A program made the position numbers and the translations under genes. Under the pieces are notes generated by a model. The model made no database searches. It was not told the DNA's origin and worked only from the letters and a program-made list of their open reading frames with translations. A stretch of DNA of 64,000 nt from Dokdonella_A soli (lineage in GTDB: Bacteria; Pseudomonadota; Gammaproteobacteria; Xanthomonadales; Rhodanobacteraceae): assembly GCF_039523175.1 (NCBI RefSeq), contig NZ_BAAAEU010000008.1, positions 124,001 to 188,000 on the forward strand, given 5' to 3'. How positions within the stretch are numbered: position 1 is the first letter of the stretch; each line of letters begins with the position of its first letter. Shown here one piece after another: positions 17,301-24,465 of this stretch.

Positions 17301-17452
17301 GGGTTCCTCGCGGCTGTGTTGCAGCTGACAATTGCTTCACGTGAAACATTGACATTCATTGAAACTCAATGAATCACACTAGAACTCTGGCATAGAATTC
17401 TATTGCATGCAAGTGGCAGGCTGTTAGAATTCATTGGCATACAGGAGCGGAC
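17301..17452. promoter_or_regulatory. Divergent control region with palindromic operators
   Basis: Between the divergent genes lie a 21-base perfect palindrome at 17354-17374 (ATTCATTGA, AAC, TCAATGAAT), a TAGAATTCTA palindrome at 17393-17402 and a related half copy (AGAATTCATTGG) at 17425-17437. These sites probably bind the element's regulators and choose between early and lysogenic transcription. AGGAG of the plus-strand gene is at 17442-17446. I cannot fix the -35/-10 boxes with confidence. Confidence 0.6.
17333..17348. promoter_or_regulatory. Near-perfect parS-like site (15 of 16 bases)
   Basis: TGCTTCACGTGAAACA differs from the widely conserved bacterial parS consensus TGTTTCACGTGAAACA only at position 3. 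parS sites bind ParB and normally cluster near the replication origin. Here it lies in the control region of a prophage, directly upstream of the early operon. Chance similarity of an operator to parS is possible. Confidence 0.5.
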
Positions 17453-17974
17453 ATGAGCGCGCAGACGAGAACCCCCAAGGAGCCAAGGTCGCAACGGAAG
17501 ACGGAGGCGCTTTCCATTCGGCTGGATCAGCGCACGAAATACGGCTTGGAGCTTCTTGGGCGAGAACAGCGGCGGCCTGTTGCCGGAGTGGCGGAGTGGT
17601 GTATCTGGGAATCGTTCCGTCGAGAGACGGTTCGTAACTATGCGGGCACGCCAATTTCGTTAGAAAAAGTCCTAAGCGAGCTGTGGTTGTCGAGCGAACT
17701 GGAAAGGTTGATCACATTGGGTTTCATCTATCCGTCGCTTGCGACCTTTAGCGATGACCGAATGTTTCGTGTATTAGTCGAGACGCCTGAACTGTGGACA
17801 GACGCAACAAACGTTCACTCGGCAAACTCGTTCAAGATGCGCGCGATCCTTCCTCGGTGGGAGTTTCTCAAGCCGATCCTTGTTGCCGCCTCCGAAGGCG
17901 CACGCCCGCTCCTTCCACTTAGCCGCGAAGAGCTGGCTAGTGTTGGGCTGTCGGAACTAGTTGCAAACAGGTAG
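17453..17974 (+). CDS. Lysogeny-side protein, possibly ribbon-helix-helix regulator
   Basis: The 173-residue protein has a basic N-terminus (RTPKEPRSQRKTEALSIRL) followed by DQRTKYGLELLGREQRRPVA, which resembles the strand-helix-helix of ribbon-helix-helix proteins. The rest is unrecognised (WLSSELERLITLGFIYPSLA). The ATG has AGGAG 6 bases ahead. It is the only plus-strand gene of the element and faces the early operon, so a repressor-like role is reasonable. Its stop is TAG, so this gene is written in the standard code, unlike the late genes. Confidence 0.5.
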   Translation: MSAQTRTPKEPRSQRKTEALSIRLDQRTKYGLELLGREQRRPVAGVAEWCIWESFRRETVRNYAGTPISLEKVLSELWLSSELERLITLGFIYPSLATFSDDRMFRVLVETPELWTDATNVHSANSFKMRAILPRWEFLKPILVAASEGARPLLPLSREELASVGLSELVANR

Positions 17975-17999
17975 CGAGCGCACCGCGCAAAGAGCCGCG

Positions 18000-18394
18000 C
18001 ACTAGCCGTAGTTTTGGCATCGCGCGGGGTGGGACATGCGTTTCGACAGCCGGCCTTGTGCTCCGGCGCTAGGTGGGCGTAACGCATCGTCATCGCGATG
18101 TCGCCATGCCCGAGCACCTCGCGCGAAGTGTTGAGGTCGACGCTGGCCGTGGCGAGCTTGGATGCGAAGGTGTGCCGCAGGTCGTGAAAGCGGAAGTCTT
18201 CGAGCTTCGCCGCGCGCCATGAGTGCGCCCCAGGCTTTCGCGGCGCATATCAGTTTGAACAGGCGTCCATCCGGCTCCTGCTTCTTCCAACCGCTTCAAC
18301 ACCGCGAAGGCCTCGCTGTTCAGCGGGACATGCCGCGCCTTGCCGGACTTCGCATAGCCTGCCCGCACGCTTGCCGGCGAGGCTTGCTCGCACG
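18000..18394 (-). pseudogene. Remnant of a second tyrosine recombinase (C-terminal part, frameshifted)
   Basis: Downstream of the intact integrase, pieces of another recombinase can be read in different frames: KSGKARHVPLNSEAFAVLKR, LFKLICAAKAWG, then DFRFHDLRHTFASKL, VLGHGDIAMTMRYAHLAPEH. These are the catalytic HxLR (HDLRHTFAS), the LGH and the nucleophile Tyr (RYAHLAP) of the XerD-like class. At least two frameshifts separate the pieces, and the N-terminal half is absent. It shows that another element used or shared this locus earlier. Confidence 0.7.
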
Positions 18395-19606
18395 TCAGCC
18401 AGCGCGCCGGAAGGGGACAACGACGGCACCGCTGCGCAGACCGTCGAGATAGTTCGCCCAGGCCTGCATCATCCGCACGCGCTCGTCCAAGTATTGCGCC
18501 GCGTGTGTGTAGGCTTCGCGCACCTTGTTCGATTCGGCATGCGATAGCTGGCGCTCGATTGCGTCGGCATTCCAACCCTGCTCGTTCAATAGGGTAGCCG
18601 CCATGCTGCGGAAGCCGTGGCCCGTCATTTCTTCGTTGCTGTAGCCGAGGCGACGCAAAGCAGCGTTGACGGTGTTCTCGCTCATCGGTCGCGACGACGA
18701 AAGCATTCCAGGGAACACGTGGCGACCTTCGCCCGTGATCTCGAACAGCTCGCGGAGCAACGCGACGGCCTGCTTCGATAGCGGCACAAGATGCGCGCTG
18801 TTCATCTTCATGCGTGCGGCGGGGATGCGCCACATGGCGCGATCCAGATCGATTTCAGACCACTCCGCGTGCCGAAGCTCCCCTGGCCTTACAAACACCA
18901 GCGGCGCGAGCTTGAGCGCGTACAGGGTCACTTGCTGGCCGCTGAATCCGTCGATCGCACGAAGTAGCTCGCCGACCCTCGCCGGGTCGGTGATGCTGGC
19001 GTGATGTTTCGGCCTGGGCGACTTCAATGCGCCGCGCAGCGACGGGGTTGGATCGTTCTCGCACAGCCCTTCGAGAATGGCATGGCGAAAGACTTGGCCG
19101 GCCTTCACGCGCGCGCGCTTCGCTGTTTCAAGCTTGCCGGTCCGCTCGATTTTGCGAAGCGTTATCAGCAACTCGCGCGAGGTGATCTCGCGAATAGGGC
19201 GGTTGCCGAGGTCGGGAAGCAGGAACGTCTCCATGATCCAGCGGTTCTTGTTCGCGGTGACGTCAGCGACTTCTTGCCGCGCTATCCATTCGCGAGCGAT
19301 GGCGCCGAAGGTCTGCGCGTCCGGCACGATGGCCGGAGTCCTTTTCTTCTCTTGTCGCTGCGCGCTCGGGTCGATCCCTTGGCGAAGGAACCGGCGTGCG
19401 TCATCGCGAAGGTTCCGGGCTTCGCTCGCTTTTACGTCTGGATAGGTGCCGAAACTCAGCATCTTCGCCTTGCCGTTGAAGCGATAACGGAAGCGCCAGC
19501 GCAGCGCTCCGGCTGGTGGAACCTCGATCGCCAAGCCGCCACCATCGGCGACCCGATACAAAGATTCGCGGCGGGTCAGGGTGCGCAGTTTGACGTCGGT
19601 CAGCAT
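18395..19606 (-). CDS. P4-type tyrosine integrase
   Basis: The 403-residue protein has the N-terminal arm-binding domain of the P4 family (MLTDVKLRTLTRRESLYRV, GKAKMLSFGTYPDVKASEAR), a SAM-like core-binding domain (FGAIAREWIARQEV) and the catalytic domain with Arg (VFVRPGELRHAEW), Lys (RMKMNSAHLVPLS), HxxR (GHGFRSM), His (QLSHAE) and the nucleophile Tyr (AYTHAAQYLDER). All catalytic residues are present. It lies next to tRNA-Leu with its start toward the tRNA, the usual arrangement for tRNA-integrating islands and phages. The stop is TGA. No TAG occurs in it. It should excise or integrate the element at the 3' end of the tRNA gene. Confidence 0.92.
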   Translation of the reverse strand: MLTDVKLRTLTRRESLYRVADGGGLAIEVPPAGALRWRFRYRFNGKAKMLSFGTYPDVKASEARNLRDDARRFLRQGIDPSAQRQEKKRTPAIVPDAQTFGAIAREWIARQEVADVTANKNRWIMETFLLPDLGNRPIREITSRELLITLRKIERTGKLETAKRARVKAGQVFRHAILEGLCENDPTPSLRGALKSPRPKHHASITDPARVGELLRAIDGFSGQQVTLYALKLAPLVFVRPGELRHAEWSEIDLDRAMWRIPAARMKMNSAHLVPLSKQAVALLRELFEITGEGRHVFPGMLSSSRPMSENTVNAALRRLGYSNEEMTGHGFRSMAATLLNEQGWNADAIERQLSHAESNKVREAYTHAAQYLDERVRMMQAWANYLDGLRSGAVVVPFRRAG

Positions 19607-19718
19607 GTGAGTAACTTCCGGTCAGGCCACGTTAGTGGCACCCAAGTTACTCAAATCTTACTCACATTGCACGCTTGCTGGAGCGGAACGCAACAGGACT
19701 AACCCGGACGCCAGGCGT

Positions 19719-19745
19719 AAAAAAACCCGCGTTTTTGGCGGGTTT
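19719..19745 (-). terminator. Rho-independent terminator downstream of tRNA-Leu
   Basis: Read on the minus strand: an AAACCCGC arm, a CAAAAAC loop, a GCGGGTTT arm and a run of T. It follows tRNA-Leu by about 55 bases and probably ends its transcript. Confidence 0.75.
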
Positions 19746-19799
19746 ATTAGCTTGTCGTGTACTCTACGGGATTCAGTGGAACGTTGCGAAACACTAGAT

Positions 19800-19886
19800 T
19801 GGTGCCGAAGGCGGGACTCGAACCCGCACGCTTTTAAGGGCGGTGGATTTTGAGTCCACTGCGTCTACCAATTCCGCCACTTCGGC
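19800..19886 (-). tRNA. tRNA-Leu (CAA), probable integration site
   Basis: A full cloverleaf can be drawn: acceptor GCCGAAG/CTTCGGC, D-arm with GGTAGACGC, anticodon loop CTCAAAA with CAA, a class II variable arm and the T-arm GGGTTCGAGTCCC, then encoded CCA. The P4-type integrase is directly downstream, so the 3' half of this gene is the likely attachment core. A second copy of the core was not found in the window, so the far end of the element is probably outside it. Confidence 0.93.
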
Positions 19887-19944
19887 CCATCAACGCGGCG
19901 GTCGGCCGCGCGGGTCGCGCAGTATAAGGCAATCACGCGCAATC

Positions 19945-20016
19945 CTGTAGGAGCGGCTTCAGCCGCGATGCCTTGTCTTTGTGCGGTAAAAAGGCATCGC
20001 GGGCTGCTCCTACGGT
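19945..20016. repeat. REP-like pair (GTAGGAGCGGCTTCAGCC family)
   Basis: Two facing copies of the GTAGGAGCGGCTTCAGCCGCG word, the second degenerate, form a hairpin between tRNA-Leu and the dioxygenase gene. The same word pair occurs at 53,990-54,109. Confidence 0.75.
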
Positions 20017-20595
20017 TCAGTGAGTGTCGTCCAGCGCGAGCTTGCAGTTGTCGCGCACATACCAGCCGGCGTCGGCCGGGTAGAACTTCGAGCAGAGGTC
20101 CAGCGGGCGGCGATAGATGTGCAGCGAAACCGCGATCGCATCGTCGCTCGGATTCATGATCGTGTGGTACTCGTGCGGTGGGATCAGGCTTCCGGCTGAA
20201 CCGGCGCCTGCGTTCATCGTGCCGCGCGGTTCGAAGCGGTAGCGGCCGTCCTTTGATTCCATCAGCTCGTACGGAGTGATCTCGAGGAAACCCTGCCAGA
20301 CGCCCTCGACGCACCACATGCCGGCATGGTCGTGGATCGGCGTGCCTTGGCCGGGCCCCCAGGTCATCGCGACGACGCTGTAGCCGTGCTCGTCACTGCG
20401 GTACAGCTCGCGTCGCGCGTAGTGGTCGTTCTCGCGCTCGAACACACAATCGGGCAGGCGCACGTGCGGGTCGCGGATCAGCCGGCACAGCGCATGGCGC
20501 AACGAGTCGGTGACGGCGGCCTGATCGGGGAGCGCGACGGCCGCATCGATCGCATCGATCAGCTGGCGTGCTCCGGGGAATTCAAGCGAAAGCAT
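20017..20595 (-). CDS. Cysteine dioxygenase-like cupin enzyme
   Basis: The 192-residue product has the cupin core GTPIHDHAGMWCVEGVWQG and, further on, PPHEYHTIMNPSDDAIAVSL. The HxH pair and the later His are the iron ligands of thiol dioxygenases. The Cys in MWCVEG sits where cysteine dioxygenase forms its Cys-Tyr cofactor. It probably oxidises cysteine (or a related thiol such as 3-mercaptopropionate) to the sulfinate in the cytoplasm. The ATG at 20595 was chosen because the upstream extension of the frame overlaps metX. It lies just after metX on the same strand, which links it with sulfur amino-acid metabolism. Confidence 0.8.
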   Translation of the reverse strand: MLSLEFPGARQLIDAIDAAVALPDQAAVTDSLRHALCRLIRDPHVRLPDCVFERENDHYARRELYRSDEHGYSVVAMTWGPGQGTPIHDHAGMWCVEGVWQGFLEITPYELMESKDGRYRFEPRGTMNAGAGSAGSLIPPHEYHTIMNPSDDAIAVSLHIYRRPLDLCSKFYPADAGWYVRDNCKLALDDTH

Positions 20596-20650
20596 GAGGT
20601 TGTCTCGGCTGGAAACACACCGCCGTGGCGGCGTTCTCGGGGAGTCGATT

Positions 20651-21751
20651 CTACAGCGTGGCCAGAAAGCCTGCGATGGCGGCGCCGAAGCGCGGGATAT
20701 CGACGAGGAAGGCGTCATGGCCCTGCGGGCTGTCCAGCGCGACGAAATCGACGGTGGCGCCGTTCGCGCGCAAGCCGTCGGCGATCTGCTGCTGCTGAGA
20801 GAGCGGGAACAGGATGTCGGTTTCGACGCCGATGACCAAGGCGCGTTCGACATCGATGCGCTTCAGCGCCGCCTCGACGCCGCCGGTGCCGTGCTCGGCC
20901 AGGTCGAACCAGTCGCTGGCTCGCGACAGGTAGAGGTAGCAGTTCGGATCGAAACTGCGCACGAAGCGGCGCGCGTGGCCGGCGAGGTAGGACTCGATCT
21001 GGAACTCGACCGCGAACGGGTCCTCCTCGCGCTGTTCCGAGTCGAGTCGGATGCGCGCGAAGCGACCGACCCATTCCATGGCTGAGCGGTAGGTGATCAC
21101 ACCGAGCTTGCGCGCGATCGACATGCCGGCTTCGGGATAGTGCGCGTCGTCGTAGTGGCCGTTGTTCCAGTTCGGATCCAGGCGGATCGCCTCGCGCTGC
21201 AGCGAGCGGATCGCGATCGCGAACGGTTGCGCCTGCGGTGCGGTCGAGATGCTGATGTGCGCGCGCACGCTGCCGGGATGCTGCACGAGATAGGCGAGCG
21301 CGCTCATGCCGCCCATCGAGTTGCCGAGCAGGCAGCCCAGCCGTTCGATGCCGAGGCTGCGCACGAGTTCGTGACTGGCGTTGGCGACGTCCTCGAGGGT
21401 CAATTCCGGAAAGTCGAGGCGATAGGGCTGCCCGGTCGCCGGATTGGTGTCGGCTGGACCGGTCGACCCCTTGCAGCTGCCGAGCGTGTTCGCGCAGATC
21501 ACGAACCACTGGTTCGTGTCGATGTACTTGCCGGGGCCGATCATGTCCTCCCACCAGCCCGGCGACGGATCGTCCGCATTTGAGGCCGCATGCGCGCTCG
21601 GCGAGAGCCCGGTCAGGATGAAGATTGCGTTGTCGCGTTCTGCGCTGAGCGTTCCCCAGGTTTCGTAGGCGAGGTGCGCACCGACGAGTTCGCCACCGCG
21701 TTTCATCGGGAACGGCGAGGACAGGGCGAACCATCGGCGGGCGTCGGACAT
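20651..21751 (-). CDS. metX: MetX-type homoserine (or serine) O-acyltransferase
   Basis: The 366-residue alpha/beta-hydrolase has the oxyanion signature (LTGLSPSAHAASN), the nucleophile elbow GNSMGGMSALAYL, the acid ETDILFPLSQQQQIA and the His of SPQGHDAFLVD. It therefore carries the complete Ser-Asp-His triad. MetX family members acylate homoserine at the start of methionine synthesis. In Xanthomonadales close relatives have been shown to use succinyl-CoA and even serine, so the acyl donor and acceptor cannot be fixed from this sequence. The ATG has a weak Shine-Dalgarno. The gene is monocistronic or runs with the downstream dioxygenase; the ynbA-like gene is divergent. The stop is TAG. Confidence 0.9.
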   Translation of the reverse strand: MSDARRWFALSSPFPMKRGGELVGAHLAYETWGTLSAERDNAIFILTGLSPSAHAASNADDPSPGWWEDMIGPGKYIDTNQWFVICANTLGSCKGSTGPADTNPATGQPYRLDFPELTLEDVANASHELVRSLGIERLGCLLGNSMGGMSALAYLVQHPGSVRAHISISTAPQAQPFAIAIRSLQREAIRLDPNWNNGHYDDAHYPEAGMSIARKLGVITYRSAMEWVGRFARIRLDSEQREEDPFAVEFQIESYLAGHARRFVRSFDPNCYLYLSRASDWFDLAEHGTGGVEAALKRIDVERALVIGVETDILFPLSQQQQIADGLRANGATVDFVALDSPQGHDAFLVDIPRFGAAIAGFLATL

Positions 21752-21867
21752 GAGCGATCGGCACAGAAACGGAGCCGCAATGTAGCGGTACCTCGCGACC
21801 TCGCCAAGTCGGTCCTCGGCTGCGGCATCTGGTAGGTTAGGTTCAAGGGAAGAGCGGAGCGGGGGCG

Positions 21868-22488
21868 ATGGCGAGCATCTATCAGTTGAAGCCGGCGTTT
21901 CAGCGTTTGCTGCGGCCGCTGGTGCGCACGCTTGCGCGCTCGGGCGTTACCGCAAATCGGGTCACGGTCGCGGCAGTCGTGCTCGCATTCGCGGTGGGCG
22001 CAGCGCTGTTCCTTTGCGCGGGCCATCGTGTGCTCCTGCTGCTGCCGCTTGCGCTGTTCGTGCGCATGGCGCTGAACGCGATCGACGGCATGCTGGCGCG
22101 CGAACACGGGCAGGCCTCGAAACTCGGGGCGATCCTCAACGAACTCGGCGATGTGGTTGCGGATGCGGCGATGTACCTGCCTCTGGCGCTGCGGCCGGAA
22201 TTTCCTGCCGTACCACTGGTCGTGCTGGTGGTGCTTGCAATCGTCGTCGAAATGATCGGCGTGGTCGGCGTGCAGATCGGCGCGAGCCGACGCTACGACG
22301 GGCCGTTCGGCAAGAGCGATCGTGCCTTCATGTTCGGTGCGCTCGGCCTTGTTCTCGGCCTGGGTGCGCCGTCCGGCGCATGGCTGGGTTGGCTGCTCTG
22401 GACCCTGGTCGGGTTCTCGGTGCTGACGATCGTCAATCGCGCACGCCATGCGCTCGCCGAAGTCGGCGCGAAGGAGGGCAACGCATGA
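21868..22488 (+). CDS. CDP-alcohol phosphatidyltransferase, YnbA-like
   Basis: The 206-residue membrane protein has about five to six hydrophobic segments. The catalytic block is NAIDGMLAREHGQASKLGAI, followed by LNELGDVVADA. Compared with the usual D..DG..AR........G...D...D, two of the four Asp are Asn. The same replacement occurs in E. coli YnbA (NALDGMLARE, LNETGD), whose N-terminus also matches, so it is a subfamily trait and not a loss. The enzyme should move a phosphatidyl group from CDP-diacylglycerol to an alcohol in the inner membrane. It overlaps the following CdsA-like gene by ATGA. Its natural acceptor is unknown. Confidence 0.82.
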   Translation: MASIYQLKPAFQRLLRPLVRTLARSGVTANRVTVAAVVLAFAVGAALFLCAGHRVLLLLPLALFVRMALNAIDGMLAREHGQASKLGAILNELGDVVADAAMYLPLALRPEFPAVPLVVLVVLAIVVEMIGVVGVQIGASRRYDGPFGKSDRAFMFGALGLVLGLGAPSGAWLGWLLWTLVGFSVLTIVNRARHALAEVGAKEGNA

Positions 22489-23432
22489 CGAGCCTGCACC
22501 TGTGGATTCCGCCCAACGTGCTGTGGACGCTGGCCGCGATCGTGGCATTGCTCGTTGTCGCCACGGTCATCGTCGCGATCATGCGTCGCGGCGACACCGC
22601 GGACCGTCACGCCGAACTCGCCGCGCGCGTGCGCTCATGGTGGGCGCTGGTTGCAGTATTCGCGGTTGCGATCTCGTTCTCGCGCAATATCGCGATCGGC
22701 TTCTTCGCGATCCTGTCGTTCCTGGCGCTGAAGGAGTATCTCTCGCTGATACCGACCCGCCGCGCGGATCGTCGTGTCCTGTTCTGGGCGTACCTGTGCG
22801 TGCCGATCCAGTACGTCTGGGTCTGGCGCGAGTGGTACAACCTGTTCCTGATCTTCATTCCGGTCTGGGCGTTCCTGTGGATCGCGACGCGCATGGTGCT
22901 GCGCGGCGAAACCAGGGATTTCCTGCGGGCGGCCGGCACGATCCACTGGGGCCTGATGACGATGGTGTTCGGCCTCAGTCATCTGGCCTATCTGCTGGTG
23001 CTGCCCGAGGGCAAGCCGGTTGCCGCGCATGGCGCCGCGCTGCTGCTGTTCGTCGTGCTGCTGACCGAGTTGAATGACGTGTTGCAGTATGTCTGGGGCG
23101 GCACGCTCGGTCGGCGCAAGGTCATCGAGAGCGTGAGCCCGAAGAAGACGGTCGAGGGTTTGATCGGCGGCGTGCTGACGACGACGGTGATTGCATTCTT
23201 CCTGGCGCCGATGCTGACGCCGCTGACGCCGCTGCATTCGATCGCGGTCGGCCTGATGATCGGTTTTGGCGGCTTCCTCGGCGACGTCACGATCTCGGCG
23301 GTCAAGCGCGACATCGGCGTCAAGGATTCCGGTTCGCTGATCCCGGGCCATGGCGGCATTCTCGACCGCATCGACAGCCTGCTGTTCACCGGCCCGCTGT
23401 TCTTCCACTTCATGGCGTACTTCTATTTTTAG
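22485..23432 (+). CDS. Phosphatidate cytidylyltransferase (CdsA/YnbB-like)
   Basis: The 315-residue protein has eight or more membrane segments and the CdsA signature near the C-terminus: SVSPKKTVEGLIGG, then GDVTISAVKRDIGVKDSGSL, IPGHGGILDRIDS. It makes CDP-diacylglycerol from phosphatidate and CTP. The gene is coupled to the YnbA-like gene upstream and followed 10 bases later by an acyltransferase, so the three form a small phospholipid operon. As in E. coli ynbAB, this is probably a second, specialised CdsA rather than the essential one. The stop is TAG, which shows that the host uses TAG normally. Confidence 0.88.
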   Translation: MTSLHLWIPPNVLWTLAAIVALLVVATVIVAIMRRGDTADRHAELAARVRSWWALVAVFAVAISFSRNIAIGFFAILSFLALKEYLSLIPTRRADRRVLFWAYLCVPIQYVWVWREWYNLFLIFIPVWAFLWIATRMVLRGETRDFLRAAGTIHWGLMTMVFGLSHLAYLLVLPEGKPVAAHGAALLLFVVLLTELNDVLQYVWGGTLGRRKVIESVSPKKTVEGLIGGVLTTTVIAFFLAPMLTPLTPLHSIAVGLMIGFGGFLGDVTISAVKRDIGVKDSGSLIPGHGGILDRIDSLLFTGPLFFHFMAYFYF

Positions 23433-23442
23433 CGCGTGCCCG

Positions 23443-24084
23443 ATGAGTTATCTGCTGCGGCTTTTCTTCTATGGCGTGCTGGTGCGCCTGGTCGTGCTGT
23501 TCGTGCTCGGCCTCAACGTGCGCCATCGCGAGCGCCTGCCGACGAAGGGCCCGGCGATCCTCGCTGCGAACCACAACAGCCATCTCGACGCGATGGCGAT
23601 GATCAGCCTGCTGCCGTTGCGCCTGCTGCCGCGTGTGCGGCCGGTCGCCGCGGCCGACTATTTCCTGCGCAACAAGCTGCTCGCGTGGTTCGCGTTGAAC
23701 GTGGTCGGCATCGTGCCGCTGAACCGTCAGCGCCAGCATCTGCACGACGATCTGCTTGCGCCGGTCGCCGCCGCGCTGGAACGCGGTGAGATCCTGGTGT
23801 TCTTTCCGGAAGGATCGCGCGGGGAGCCCGAACAGCTTGCCGAGTTCAAGACCGGCCTTGCGCGCATCGCCGAGCGCCGTCCCGACGTGCCCATGATCCC
23901 GGTGTTCACACATGGCCTCGGCAAAGCGCTGCCAAAGGGCGAATGGATGATCGTGCCGTTCTTCGTCGACATCTTCGTCGGCGAACCGCTGCGCTGGAGC
24001 GGCGATCGTGCGGCGTTCATGGAGAGCTATCGCACCGCGATGGCGGCGCTTGCGCACGAGGAGCCACTCGCGGAGTGGTCGTGA
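23443..24084 (+). CDS. PlsC-like 1-acylglycerol-3-phosphate acyltransferase
   Basis: The 213-residue protein has an N-terminal membrane helix, the acyltransferase motif NHNSHLDAMA (HX4D), the PxxxR block GIVPLNRQRQ and FPEGSRGEPEQL with FKTG, then PMIPVF. All four PlsC-type blocks are present. It should add the second acyl chain to lysophosphatidate or a related glycerolipid. It is the third gene of the operon with the CDP-alcohol and CdsA-like enzymes. Confidence 0.82.
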   Translation: MSYLLRLFFYGVLVRLVVLFVLGLNVRHRERLPTKGPAILAANHNSHLDAMAMISLLPLRLLPRVRPVAAADYFLRNKLLAWFALNVVGIVPLNRQRQHLHDDLLAPVAAALERGEILVFFPEGSRGEPEQLAEFKTGLARIAERRPDVPMIPVFTHGLGKALPKGEWMIVPFFVDIFVGEPLRWSGDRAAFMESYRTAMAALAHEEPLAEWS

Positions 24085-24135
24085 GGCGGCGCCGTTGCGT
24101 GGTTCCGCGCAACGGCGCTCCGCACTTCGCTCGGA

Positions 24136-24378
24136 TCAGTGCAGCATCACCAGCATCACGATGGTGCCGGCGGCCGTATCCAGGTTCTGCATCGCCTTGC
24201 CGATCACCGTGCCCGGCATCGGCGAGCCTTGTGCGCGCATGGCCCGGCCGAGCGTGGGCGATGCAACCAGCAGATCGCCGATGCGAATCGGCCCACCTTC
24301 GTTGGTGACCTTGACCGGCACACGGCCAGCCAGCGCCAGTTCAGGCCCTTCGGTCGGCTGGTCGGCGCCATGACGCAT
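24136..24378 (-). pseudogene. C-terminal fragment of a large surface-type protein
   Basis: The 80 residues contain GRVPVKVTNEGGPIRIGDLL, SPTLGRAMRA, GTVIGKAMQNLDTAAGTIVM. This is the usual last part of long repeat or fibre-like proteins (GDLLTSS.TPG.AM, GT.IGKALE). The preceding several hundred residues are absent: the frame starts abruptly and the DNA upstream (24,379-24,465) shows no related coding. It is probably a relic; a short free-standing version cannot be excluded. Confidence 0.45.
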
Positions 24379-24465
24379 CCGCCGCGCTCAGCGCGGGGGA
24401 CGACTACTGGTCCTGGGGCGTAAATCCGTGGATGGAATGCCCCTGTATCGGACGTACCGGCGTTC

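Noticed and set aside
18000..18394. Recombinase remnant as another recoded gene
   Set aside because: Its pieces lie in different frames and need indels to be joined, which is ordinary decay and not TAG readthrough.
21868..22488. Loss of activity of the CDP-alcohol transferase because two Asp are Asn
   Set aside because: E. coli YnbA and its relatives have the same Asn residues, so it is a subfamily feature.
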